Notes under the pieces: generated by a model | What the model was told of the DNA's origin: nothing | Databases searched by the model: none | Seen by the model: the letters and a program-made list of their open reading frames with translations, nothing else | Shown here: positions 27,139-36,205 of the stretch, one piece after another | How the letters are laid out: the number at the start of each line of letters is the position of its first letter | Numbering within the stretch: position 1 is the stretch's first letter | Made by a program: the position numbers and the translations under genes | Source of the DNA: Coralliovum pocilloporae | GTDB taxonomy: Bacteria > Pseudomonadota > Alphaproteobacteria > Rhizobiales > Cohaesibacteraceae | Assembly (NCBI RefSeq): GCF_030845175.1 | Contig: NZ_CP132542.1 | Span: 3,259,501-3,323,500, forward strand | Direction: 5' to 3' | DNA length: 64,000 bases

Positions 27139-27346
27139 ACATAATATGGATCAAAAGTAACTATCTGCGCCGTAAAAAGAGACCGTTACGATGGGCCGCT
27201 TTGCCCACGTCGTCTTATAAGGCGAGCAGAACCACCTCATAGCCTTGGTTTGGGTTATTTTCGGTTGTGATGTTTTCCAAAACTACAAATGGTTGACGAA
27301 ACGGAACTGTTGAAGGAAACTCCCTCAAGTACCGGGGGCATCAGTT

Positions 27347-30300
27347 TTGTTTACTCACTTACATCCGGAATTGAATCGGGAGAACACAGCAACGTCAATT
27401 CGCCGGGAAGGCATGATAGCGATTTGGCGTGCAATCAACCTCAAACGTCTCGTGGCTTTTACCGGCAGTGGCACCAGCATGGTATATGGTCTGCCAGCCT
27501 GGAATGAGCTCCCCTTTGTCTATGCCAGATGTGTTAATGAGCAGATTGCGCAAGCATTGCCCGATGTCGGCAATGATGGGCCGAAATCCCAGGCAGAACG
27601 CATCAAGCGTACTGAACTGCTGAGACGGATTCAGCCGACGCTTGCACAAATCAATGCAATTACATCGGGCACACAGGAGTCAGTGAACAGGGCTAATCCT
27701 GATGCAATAGAGATCTCTTTTTCAAAGCCGTTTGATGGAGATGTTCTGACTTTCTTTGCGCTTTGTGATGAGGTTTTGGCACGATTGCCTGACGATGAAA
27801 GTCAAGGTTTGAGCCGCCGCTATCTTGCCCGAGAGGCCTTTGGTCAGACCGTGAGAGCAGAAGAGGCTCTGGTCGTTCGAAACAAATTATCCAAGGTGCT
27901 GCGAACTGATTTCAAAGCACCTGAAAAACCAACAACTCATGTCAGAACTGATTGTTATGAAGGACGGTTCCTCCGTAGCATCAAACATCTCATTACCGAT
28001 GTGAATAATGGGCAGAATCCAAGCGCGCCCAAGTATGATCTGCCAAAGGATTTAAAAGAGCTGTTCCAATCCATTGGGGACCCGGGTGGTCAGACTGGGG
28101 ATTATGAAAAGAAGCCGGATATCTATGGAACCAAACTAGAAGAGAATAGTGAAAAATCAGAACGCGATATGATCAAGGTTCTGATGTCCGACCTTGGTAT
28201 TTCGCGGTTTGTGACACTTAATTACGATGTTCAGATCGAGCGCCTTATCCTGCGTGACCAAAGGATGCTTGAGGATGGCGAGACAGAAGCGTTTCGGGAT
28301 CTGTGCGACGAAACCAAAACCTCCAGGCCACACAAGAAACGACTGGTTATAGAAAGCGGCATCGAAAAAGGAGCCATATCCGGCACTCTGGATCAGGACA
28401 ACATTGCCGAGGTTGTCAATTTTTCCGCCTATTCAAGACGTTATGCACGACAGGTCATGCATTTGCATGGGCGGTTTGATGACCCTGAAAACCTGATCCT
28501 GGCCGGAAGTGACTACCGTAATCTTTATGAAATAAAATCTGTCGCGCGTGACAGTTTCAGTAATGCACAAAGGACCCTGTTTGACGGCAACGATGTTATC
28601 TTCGTCGGCATCGGAATGTCAGAGGACGAAATAAAGCGTCCGCTGAAACGTTTTCTGGCTACTGAGAAGTTCGGACAGCAGCACTCTCGCCGCGCGTTTC
28701 TGCTGTTTTCTTCCTCATCATGTAAAGAGTGCACAGTCAGCAGTCAGTGCAGTTCCTGTAAGATCAAGGATGAGGAATTCGTGCTCAACATGCACAATCA
28801 GTTGGGTGTGAGCACAATTCTCTATGGTGGCCCGCGAGCGGGATATATGTCCAACCGGTGGAAAGCCCTGGCAAAGACTTTCGAGGGGCTGAGTGATGAC
28901 TGGGACAAGGATGTCGATACGCTTGGCAAGACACCAGAAGAGATCACACTTGAAGCAGAGAAGAGAGCAGAAAAGGTCAAGGAAAAGCAGCCCCATGTCA
29001 GAGAAGCCCTTTCTGATCTGTGGAGCTTCATTGAGGGGGACGCCTTACAATCCGGGGTTTTTGACGTCAAAGATACCTTGGGGGATTCCGTCGAGCTCCT
29101 CACAAGCAATGAACATACCTTCTTTGTAAATCTGCTTGCCGGTCTGCCTCGTGGTGATGAAACACTGCCCAGATATGCGTCCAGACTTGCAGCGCTCCTT
29201 GGGGCGGCTTGCTCGGAAATGGGGTCTCGCGTTACGGCACGTTCCGCATGTGCAGAGCTTAAAATGCTCAAGCATAATGCGGAGAAATGGTGGGATGCCT
29301 GGAATGAACAGCCATTTGAACGGCGCGCAGTCTATCATATGGCCTCCGAAGAGGTGTCCGGGCAGGCAGGCTACCTGTGGGTGCGGCATTGTCCGGTTGT
29401 TCGTTTCGACAAGACGATAACGCCCAACCAATGGCCTCTATTGAACGAAGTCAGGTCTTCAATCAAAGAACAGGTTGAAATTCAACGATCTAGAAGCATT
29501 GAGGAGGAAAGGAAAAACCGCCTTTCCATTGCACGATTTGCCATTGAACGTGGTGGTGGGCAAGGGTCGATGGTTCGCCTTCTGCTCCGGAAGGAAGTCC
29601 AGAAGTATATTTTTGCGCATGACAAGACGGACGCTTATCAGGCCGCTTTCATTGCCCATCTGTCGTTCTCAATGGAATTCGCCTCGGTCTCAAAAGCTCT
29701 GACGCGTTTTCTTGCGCGGCGTGTCGCCGAGGTTCAGTTGCGAGATGCAAAGCTCCGCGATGACGTCGCCGGACCAAATGGTGTTTTGACCAGGCTTGTA
29801 AGCGAATTGAACAAACCGAGTGGAGACAGAACGTTTCAAGACAAGCTACAGGCCAAGAGCCTGGCCAAAGAGTTGGCGGCCAAGGAAAGAGATGACCTTG
29901 GAGATGTCTATGAGAAGTTCAGGGGCCTTGCCAGCGATGGGAATATACTGACATCGGACGAGATGCAGCGTGTCGCCAGAGCTCTTTTTGTGTCTCGACG
30001 AGAGATCGAGCCACGGCTGCTGTTTGAGCCAACAGCAAGTTCCTATGTTGAATTGGAGCCGGTGGTGGAACGGCTTCATCGTCTGGATATGCTGCGGAAA
30101 GTCATTCTGAAATATCAGGAACTGGTATCCGACGAGAGGCTTTTCATCTGCCTTGGCGGGCTGGATCGATTGTGTGATCGAGATGGGGATGCCCACAATC
30201 CGATGCATCGCGCATTGTTCCGGTTGCTCACGGGTACCCATGAGCACCAGGATCTGGATCCCCCATTCGACCTTGTTCTGTTGTCCGGCAAACCGGATGC

Positions 30301-33034
30301 ACCAATCTGCTTTCTAAGCGAGGTTCTTCCAGAAGAGGATGTTAAGAAGCTTAAATCCCACCATTATAAGGAATATTCGCGGCACTCGAAAACAAAGCAG
30401 GTTCTGTATAAGTGGCCCAGGCTTGGGCGCCTTTCCTGGCCGGAACGAATTGTGCTGACACCTGATTTCTTTGGCAACGGGGACTTTGAGAGACCATTAA
30501 GAAGTTCGGTCTGCCTGGATAAATCCGGAGTGGTCAAGGAAGAGGCTGCTTCGCGTTTTATCGAATGGGCAAAACGGTGTGATGCGTCTTCACTGACGAT
30601 TACAAGCGATATGGGTAAGGTCGTTACCGGTATGCACCGTGCCTTGTGGAAGAATGTCGGCCTTACCAATATGCTTTTCACATGTTGGCTGCGCGCTTAT
30701 TCACGCGATTCATCTATTAGCATCAATGAATTCATGATGGCCTTTGAAAGGCGGTTTAATCGCGATGAAGAGAGCGGCATCCTCTCCGGGATCTTTTCAT
30801 CATACAGGCAGGGCGCAAACAATGAGTCTGATCGGGATGTCCTGCATGATCTCGTCTTGCGGCACCTCGTTCTCTATGCATTGCCAGTTGAACCCTGGGT
30901 CCTAATGGGATGCCCCCGCATCTATCGCGCGTTGCTCAAGAAGTTTGGAGATGAGGGACATAAGCCAGCTCCTGACCTGAAGGAGCAGCACAAATACGAC
31001 ATCGAGGAAAGGACCTGGATGCTCGTAAAACTGAGAGGTGTCCTGGAAGAGCTCTGCAAACGGGGAATGCTCATCCAGATTCACTGTTCCAGCTCACCGG
31101 AACACAGTAACGGAGATGAAGAGGCCTTCCTTCATCATCGATTTGCCCTGCATGGCCGGATCAGAGAATTCATTGCGTATCGTATGCAGTTGAATGTCTT
31201 TGATCAGGGAGATACCAATCATCACCAAATATCGCTCTATTGCGATCAGCCCAAGGACCTGCCAACGCCGTCTCCACTCCATTTTGAAATGGTCAAAGAT
31301 ATTCTGGACTATCAGCGCGGCAAAAACCGGGAAACGCTCGAGCTGACATATCGGCATTCGCGCGCCGGTCGGCAAAACCGGATTGGAATCTGGGATCCAC
31401 CAGAAACCCGGCCACCCCATCATAATGAAGAACATTCTGAACATGCCGCAATGCGGTTGTTCACGACAGATGATTGCAAGGCAATTGGCTGCTCAATGGG
31501 ACAGCTTCATGCGGTGGCACAACGGATTCGTTCCAATTTCAGTCTGGTGCGGAGCGCGTTTTCTGCCGGGTCGCTATCGCGGATGGATGTTGCTCCTCTC
31601 ACCAATGGTGCCATGCCACCATTTGAACTCTACAGCGGATGGCTGCGCAGTATCCTGAATGCTGCGACCGGAATCCGGGTGAACAACGTGGAACTCTCCG
31701 GAACACTGGACGGAACTTTGCTGCCGGAATTTATTAACTCTGGAGAGCGAGATGACATTAGCAAAGGGCTCATTGAATTCAGGGATCAATTGGAAGATGA
31801 CACAAATCCCATCTCTGACGAGTTAAGAAAGAAAGTTGCAGCCGGGCTGGACAGGCTCGGTATCGGACCTCTGGATACATCTGACCCGGAGGATCGTGAA
31901 CGAGACAGAAATCACATCGCCGCCGGATTTGACGCCCTTGCTATTCTGGATGCAGCGGACAAAATGGGCCTGACTTGCCGTCAGGTTTCAGGCTTCAATC
32001 GTGTTCGGCATCCGCTGTATCGTGATGAAATTGCCTGGCTTTTTAATGAACGTGCTCTGACCAGCCTTATTCAGGGTCGGATGTTTGATGCGATGCCCTT
32101 GTATCGCAAGGCTCGTGAAGTCATGAGCCACAAGGTGACCCCGGACAGTGATACGAAAGCGTTCAATGCTGTCGAACGCCGTATCAACCTGAATTACTCC
32201 GTTGCCAAGATTGAGCGGGGCAAGATCCGTGATGCCCGTATAATTCTGGAGGATCTGGCGCGTTCTTCAGTTTCTGTGCGGTTCTCCACACCCAGTCGCC
32301 TGGAGCCATACATCATTGGCTATACGGCATTGTGCGATCATCTGGGCGGGAGTTTCGAGACTGCCCGACTGGGTTATGCTGAAGCCCTGTCATATCTTTC
32401 AAAGGTACAGGAACTTAGGGCTGTTGCTGTATTCAAACGGCATCTTGCCGATCTCTATCGGACAATCGGCGATCTGGACCTGGCGCAAAACGAAATACAG
32501 CTGGCAATCAACGCCGCGTCTCAGGCGCAGCAGCGCGACGTTCTTCATCTGGCATATGCAAGTCGTGCTCAGATTCATCTGGTGCTGGGCAAGCGGGATG
32601 AAGTCGAGGAAATCCTGCCGCAGTTGACAGAATATGCGGAACGAATGGGGCTCTACCGACATCAGTCAGATGCGTTGATGGTCAAGGCAAGATTGAATAT
32701 TGCCGACGGCGATTTAGGGTTGGCGGCAGATGCTATCGCAGGGTCTATCGCCATATGTACGCGTCATGGACTGCGTCTGCGCAAGCTGTCAGGTCTCGTT
32801 GCCTATGGTGGAATTCAGTATTTGCGCGAACAGGACAAAATCGCCCACTCCGTTCTGAAGAATGCCAAGGCTGAAGCTGAGCATATCGGATATCAGTTGA
32901 AAGCATCGCGGGCATCACAAATCATGGCTCAGAAGGGCAAGGATCAGCCAGTAAGAGTCAATCTGGGCATGTATCCGCACTTTGCAACAGATCGAGAAAC
33001 GAGTGGTGCAAAGAACAGCGGAGAACAGACTTGA
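27347..33034 (+). CDS. Giant SIR2 - STAND-like - TPR protein, putative defence NADase
   Basis: 1895 aa if read from the TTG at 27347 (GGGGG upstream); an ATG at 27413 would remove 22 residues and still keep the domain. Seen: a SIR2 domain at about 30-500 with GSGTS (40-44), LNYD (Asn292, Asp294), LHG (His374, the catalytic position) and GIGMSEDE; a CxxC-x5-CxxC group (C459, C462, C468, C471); a degenerate P-loop GGGQGSM (736-742); a Walker-B-like strand ending at Asp940 (LFICLGGLDRL); a winged-helix-like stretch near 1165-1260 (HLVLYALPVEPWVL); and six or so TPR-like helical pairs at about 1554-1860. Known: SIR2 effectors fused to STAND or TPR modules (Avs5, DSR families) deplete NAD on phage sensing. 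Inferred: a one-gene abortive-infection system. No nuclease, transposase or partner gene adjoins it. Confidence 0.8.
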   Translation: MFTHLHPELNRENTATSIRREGMIAIWRAINLKRLVAFTGSGTSMVYGLPAWNELPFVYARCVNEQIAQALPDVGNDGPKSQAERIKRTELLRRIQPTLAQINAITSGTQESVNRANPDAIEISFSKPFDGDVLTFFALCDEVLARLPDDESQGLSRRYLAREAFGQTVRAEEALVVRNKLSKVLRTDFKAPEKPTTHVRTDCYEGRFLRSIKHLITDVNNGQNPSAPKYDLPKDLKELFQSIGDPGGQTGDYEKKPDIYGTKLEENSEKSERDMIKVLMSDLGISRFVTLNYDVQIERLILRDQRMLEDGETEAFRDLCDETKTSRPHKKRLVIESGIEKGAISGTLDQDNIAEVVNFSAYSRRYARQVMHLHGRFDDPENLILAGSDYRNLYEIKSVARDSFSNAQRTLFDGNDVIFVGIGMSEDEIKRPLKRFLATEKFGQQHSRRAFLLFSSSSCKECTVSSQCSSCKIKDEEFVLNMHNQLGVSTILYGGPRAGYMSNRWKALAKTFEGLSDDWDKDVDTLGKTPEEITLEAEKRAEKVKEKQPHVREALSDLWSFIEGDALQSGVFDVKDTLGDSVELLTSNEHTFFVNLLAGLPRGDETLPRYASRLAALLGAACSEMGSRVTARSACAELKMLKHNAEKWWDAWNEQPFERRAVYHMASEEVSGQAGYLWVRHCPVVRFDKTITPNQWPLLNEVRSSIKEQVEIQRSRSIEEERKNRLSIARFAIERGGGQGSMVRLLLRKEVQKYIFAHDKTDAYQAAFIAHLSFSMEFASVSKALTRFLARRVAEVQLRDAKLRDDVAGPNGVLTRLVSELNKPSGDRTFQDKLQAKSLAKELAAKERDDLGDVYEKFRGLASDGNILTSDEMQRVARALFVSRREIEPRLLFEPTASSYVELEPVVERLHRLDMLRKVILKYQELVSDERLFICLGGLDRLCDRDGDAHNPMHRALFRLLTGTHEHQDLDPPFDLVLLSGKPDAPICFLSEVLPEEDVKKLKSHHYKEYSRHSKTKQVLYKWPRLGRLSWPERIVLTPDFFGNGDFERPLRSSVCLDKSGVVKEEAASRFIEWAKRCDASSLTITSDMGKVVTGMHRALWKNVGLTNMLFTCWLRAYSRDSSISINEFMMAFERRFNRDEESGILSGIFSSYRQGANNESDRDVLHDLVLRHLVLYALPVEPWVLMGCPRIYRALLKKFGDEGHKPAPDLKEQHKYDIEERTWMLVKLRGVLEELCKRGMLIQIHCSSSPEHSNGDEEAFLHHRFALHGRIREFIAYRMQLNVFDQGDTNHHQISLYCDQPKDLPTPSPLHFEMVKDILDYQRGKNRETLELTYRHSRAGRQNRIGIWDPPETRPPHHNEEHSEHAAMRLFTTDDCKAIGCSMGQLHAVAQRIRSNFSLVRSAFSAGSLSRMDVAPLTNGAMPPFELYSGWLRSILNAATGIRVNNVELSGTLDGTLLPEFINSGERDDISKGLIEFRDQLEDDTNPISDELRKKVAAGLDRLGIGPLDTSDPEDRERDRNHIAAGFDALAILDAADKMGLTCRQVSGFNRVRHPLYRDEIAWLFNERALTSLIQGRMFDAMPLYRKAREVMSHKVTPDSDTKAFNAVERRINLNYSVAKIERGKIRDARIILEDLARSSVSVRFSTPSRLEPYIIGYTALCDHLGGSFETARLGYAEALSYLSKVQELRAVAVFKRHLADLYRTIGDLDLAQNEIQLAINAASQAQQRDVLHLAYASRAQIHLVLGKRDEVEEILPQLTEYAERMGLYRHQSDALMVKARLNIADGDLGLAADAIAGSIAICTRHGLRLRKLSGLVAYGGIQYLREQDKIAHSVLKNAKAEAEHIGYQLKASRASQIMAQKGKDQPVRVNLGMYPHFATDRETSGAKNSGEQT

Positions 33035-34060
33035 TCACGCCTTCACGCGGGCTCCCAGTGACTGGCGCCATTTGATACTGGTCTTGAGGCAGGTAGATCG
33101 GACTGTGCCCTTCTTCTCGACCGTATCGACAAGGGCGCGGCCGGCCTTGCGACCCATCTCCCTGTGAGGCACATGAACTGTCGTCAGGGCAGGGGCGACG
33201 ATACGAGCCAGTTCGATATCATCAAAGCCGGTAATAGACACATCGTCCGGCACCGTCAGGCCCATCTGCTGCGCACCGATAAGCGCACCTGCTGCCAGGA
33301 CATCATTGCCACAGAGGACAACACTGGGCGGGTTCCGGCGTTTCATCAGCCGGACAAATTCCTCGGTACCCCGTTCAATGTCATAGGGTACTTCGCTTAC
33401 TGCAAGGCTTGCAGGGTCGAGCCCGTGTTTTCCAAGAGCATCCCTGACACCATCAAGGCGCAGCCGGGCTCGGTCATTGCCCTGAATGATGCCTGAAATC
33501 ATGGCCAGATTGGTATGCCCGAGTGCCAGCACTTCCTCGGTCAGGGCAAACATTGCGTCATGATTGTCAAAGCCGATGGACGGAATCCGGGCGTCATTCC
33601 GATAAGTCCACGCAGCCAGTGCGGGCACATTCTGCCGTTCCAGATAATCATAGATCGCATCTTCACGGTCATGGCCGATAAGAAGCAGACCATCAGCGCC
33701 ACGAGAGACAAGTGCGCGGATCTGTTCCTGCTCGATCTCCGGTTTATAGGCCGAACTGGCAACGAGCAGAGTATAGCCCAGCTGATGCAATTCTTCCTGA
33801 AAGGCCTGAAGTCCGCGAGCGAAAATGGCGTTTTCCATCGTGGGAATGATGGCACCGATGGTGAAGGTGCGTTTGGCTGCCATCACCCTGGCGGCGAAAT
33901 TCGGCGTGTAACCCAGAACATCCACCGCGGCCAGCACGCGCTTGCGTGTGCTTTCAACCACACGCTCCGGCGCATTGAGGCAACGGGATACGGTTGCGGT
34001 GGAAACGCCAGCCTCTCTGGCAACATCACCAAGGGTCGGAGTGGTTTGTGTCGTTGGCAT
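33035..34060 (-). CDS. LacI family transcriptional regulator
   Basis: 341 aa. The HTH LGDVAREAGVSTATVSRCLNAPERV at residues 10-34 and the hinge helix NFAARVMAAK are followed by a periplasmic-binding-like effector domain (IGAIIPTMENAIFARGLQAFQEEL, then GADGLLLIGHDRED and ITGFDDIELARIVAPALTTV). It is divergent from the TRAP/sulfonate operon, and the 136-bp space holds two perfect LacI-type operators, so it very likely represses that operon and itself; the inducer is probably the sulfonate substrate or an intermediate. Its stop codon abuts the stop of the SIR2 gene. Confidence 0.93.
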   Translation of the reverse strand: MPTTQTTPTLGDVAREAGVSTATVSRCLNAPERVVESTRKRVLAAVDVLGYTPNFAARVMAAKRTFTIGAIIPTMENAIFARGLQAFQEELHQLGYTLLVASSAYKPEIEQEQIRALVSRGADGLLLIGHDREDAIYDYLERQNVPALAAWTYRNDARIPSIGFDNHDAMFALTEEVLALGHTNLAMISGIIQGNDRARLRLDGVRDALGKHGLDPASLAVSEVPYDIERGTEEFVRLMKRRNPPSVVLCGNDVLAAGALIGAQQMGLTVPDDVSITGFDDIELARIVAPALTTVHVPHREMGRKAGRALVDTVEKKGTVRSTCLKTSIKWRQSLGARVKA

Positions 34061-34125
34061 TCTTGATCTCTGACTTCAGCTTTCCCGAAATTATATCACA
34101 TGCATGGACAACAGACATACAAAAA

Positions 34126-34139
34126 TGTAAACGCTTGCA
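34126..34139. promoter_or_regulatory. LacI-family operator 1
   Basis: TGTAAACGCTTGCA fits the LacI/GalR consensus TGNAANCGNTNNCA at all fixed positions. It lies 66 bp from the lacI start. Confidence 0.8.
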
Positions 34140-34146
34140 TTATGAA

Positions 34147-34160
34147 TGTAAGCGTTTACA
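34147..34160. promoter_or_regulatory. LacI-family operator 2
   Basis: TGTAAGCGTTTACA also fits TGNAANCGNTNNCA fully. It is centred 21 bp from operator 1, two helical turns, and 36 bp before the first operon gene. Together the two form a larger dyad GTAAACGCTT/AAGCGTTTAC. Confidence 0.82.
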
Positions 34161-34196
34161 TTAGGCAGTGAACCAGATCATTCAGGAGATCCGTTC

Positions 34197-34391
34197 ATGT
34201 TCCTCGTCGCCTCAATCGTCGTGTTTGTCATCTACTTTGCCAATGTGGCTCTGGGGGCTTTTGCGAGTAGCGCATTCCTTGGGGATACGAACGAAATGCT
34301 GGTTCTGTTCGCCGCATCGATCCTTTTCGTGATTGCCATCCTGAAAAGGGAAGCCGATCGCAAGAACAATGACGGGAACGAAACTGTCTAG
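34197..34391 (+). CDS. Small two-pass membrane protein heading the TRAP operon
   Basis: 64 aa: MFLVASIVVFVIYFANVALGAF, a short polar loop with GDTNE, a second hydrophobic helix LVLFAASILFVIAIL, and a charged tail KREADRKNNDGNETV. AGGAGA precedes the ATG and dctP follows 11 bp after the stop, so it is very probably translated. I know no function. Position suggests an accessory of the TRAP system or of sulfonate sensing. Confidence 0.75.
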   Translation: MFLVASIVVFVIYFANVALGAFASSAFLGDTNEMLVLFAASILFVIAILKREADRKNNDGNETV

Positions 34392-34402
34392 GGAGGACAA
34401 TC

Positions 34403-35551
34403 ATGACTAAAGAGATTGACGAACTGTCGTCAGCTGAGCGTCGTAATTTTCTGAAACTCAGTGCTGCAGGAGGCTTCACCGCAGCACTTGTTGCCGGAGT
34501 GGGGGGAGTGCTCTGGTCAGATGAAGCCGTAGCCCAGACAGCGAAGGAAGAGCGCGCTCGGGAAAAGGCCGCAGCTCATGTCATGACCATCGCCACGGCT
34601 TATGTGCTTGGGGCATCACGCAGCTATCCCATTATGCAGCTTGATCTGAAGGAAAACATTCAGAACGCCACCAATGGCAAGATCTATGTAAAACTCGCGC
34701 CTGGTGGTCAGCTTGGTGCTGGTGGTGCTCTGGTGCAGAAGGTGCAGGGAGGCACCATTCAGGCGGCACAGCATTCACTGTCCAACTTTGCACCATTTGC
34801 CTCAACGGTCGATCTGATCAACATGCCATATCTCTGTGGCTCCAATCAGCGTTTCACCAATCTGGTCAATTCCGATCACTGGAAGTCGGAAGTCCACCCG
34901 AAAGTCGAGGCCGCCGGTTTCAAGGCGTTGTTCTATGTCAATATTGATCCGCGCGTCGTCGCAGTGCGCAAGGGTGGGGCTGGTGCTGTTCTCAGTCCGG
35001 GCGATCTGTCTGGTGTAAAGTTCCGCGTGCCAGGGTCAAAAATGCTCCAGCAGTATTACCGTATGGTCGGAGCAAACCCGACACCTGTAGCCTGGGGTGA
35101 AACACCATCGGCCATCAAGCAGGGTGTTGCTGATGCGCTTGACCCATCTGTTGGTGCCCTGTTCGTCTTTGGCTTCAAGGATATCCTCAGCCATGTGACC
35201 TTCACCCAGGCCGTTCCTGACAGTCAGGTCTATTCCTGTAATCTTGAATGGTTCAACTCCATGCCGAGTGATGTGCAGGATGGCATTATGTGGGGCTCTG
35301 AAATGACCGCGCACCAGAACCTGTCGAAAGTTCCTTCCGCCCGGGCCTATGCCATGGCGGAACTGGCGAAAGCCGGAGTTGAATTCCACAGCCTCAGTTC
35401 AGATCAATTGGCTGAATGGCAGGCAGAAGGCGGCTATCAGCGCTCCGAATGGGATCCGTTCAAGAAAGAACTGGCGGGCTCCATGGATGCCTTTGCCAAG
35501 CTTGAAGAGGCAGCAGGCACCCAGGGTAAATACTACGTCCATGACGCTTGA
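34403..35551 (+). CDS. dctP: TRAP transporter substrate-binding protein (DctP)
   Basis: 382 aa periplasmic binding protein. The N-terminal export signal carries ERRNFLKLSAAGGFTAALVAG, a twin-arginine-like motif, with cleavage near AVAQT at about residue 47. The mature DctP fold shows FRVPGSKMLQQYYRMVGANPTPVAWGETPSAIKQGVADALD (about residues 210-250), including the Arg that usually binds an acidic substrate group and the Trp-Gly segment. The operon enzymes suggest a C3 sulfonate ligand (2,3-dihydroxypropanesulfonate or sulfolactate). Confidence 0.92.
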   Translation: MTKEIDELSSAERRNFLKLSAAGGFTAALVAGVGGVLWSDEAVAQTAKEERAREKAAAHVMTIATAYVLGASRSYPIMQLDLKENIQNATNGKIYVKLAPGGQLGAGGALVQKVQGGTIQAAQHSLSNFAPFASTVDLINMPYLCGSNQRFTNLVNSDHWKSEVHPKVEAAGFKALFYVNIDPRVVAVRKGGAGAVLSPGDLSGVKFRVPGSKMLQQYYRMVGANPTPVAWGETPSAIKQGVADALDPSVGALFVFGFKDILSHVTFTQAVPDSQVYSCNLEWFNSMPSDVQDGIMWGSEMTAHQNLSKVPSARAYAMAELAKAGVEFHSLSSDQLAEWQAEGGYQRSEWDPFKKELAGSMDAFAKLEEAAGTQGKYYVHDA

Positions 35552-35680
35552 TGGGGCATGACCTGACGGTGGGCGCTCTCTGAGCGCTCATCGAAGAATG
35601 ATCATGCATGGATGGAGGCTCTCGCCGTTTTCTGCGGGAGTGGCCAATCCGTCAATCGCTGCTGGAGCTTGGGGCGAGAT

Positions 35681-36193
35681 ATGGATTTACTCAGGAAAAT
35701 AGATCGGGATGCAGAGCGCTGGCTTCTGCTCGTCTTCTACGTCATGCTGGTTATCACGATGGCGATTGAGGTGCTGCGGCGTGAGCTGTTTGCCTACTCG
35801 TCTATCTGGGGCGAGGAAATCGTTCGCTACTCTTTTATCTATCTGGCGTGGATTGGCGCAGCCGCTGCGGTCAAGGAGAGAGCTCATATCCGCATTGATG
35901 TGGTGATGCATTATCTCGGACCACGACCGAAAGCCTTACTCTATATCTTTGGTGACCTGGTTATGTTTGCGGTCGCGCTGGTCGCACTCTACTGGTCGTT
36001 CGAAACGGTTCTGGTTTCAGCCAAATTCGGCTCCGTAACAGATGGACTGCGGGTCTCCAAAGTCTGGTTCCTGATGGCCGTGCCATTGGGTTTCGCATTG
36101 ATGGTCTGGCGGCTGGTCCAGTCATTCCTTCGTGATATCAAAGCCTTGCGAGACGGTTCTGCCGTCTTCGAAGGCGACAAGCTGTTTGATTGA
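35681..36193 (+). CDS. dctQ: TRAP transporter small permease (DctQ)
   Basis: 170 aa, four membrane helices, with the conserved EEIVRYSFIYLAWIGAAAAVKERAHIRID stretch of DctQ subunits at residues about 46-74. The frame is open from 35612, but the leading 23 residues are not typical, and ATG at 35681 with GGGGCGAG just upstream starts the normal N-terminus MDLLRKIDRDAERW. A 129-bp gap separates it from dctP. Confidence 0.91.
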   Translation: MDLLRKIDRDAERWLLLVFYVMLVITMAIEVLRRELFAYSSIWGEEIVRYSFIYLAWIGAAAAVKERAHIRIDVVMHYLGPRPKALLYIFGDLVMFAVALVALYWSFETVLVSAKFGSVTDGLRVSKVWFLMAVPLGFALMVWRLVQSFLRDIKALRDGSAVFEGDKLFD

Positions 36194-36205
36194 GGGGGGG
36201 CTGAT

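Noticed and set aside
28822..29431. Long minus-strand frames inside the giant SIR2 gene
   Set aside because: They are antisense shadows without ribosome sites, and the plus-strand protein is continuous and domain-rich.
27347..33034. Giant gene as part of a CRISPR-linked or multi-gene defence island
   Set aside because: No repeats-spacer array, cas, restriction, integrase or transposase genes are near; both flanks are ordinary metabolism.
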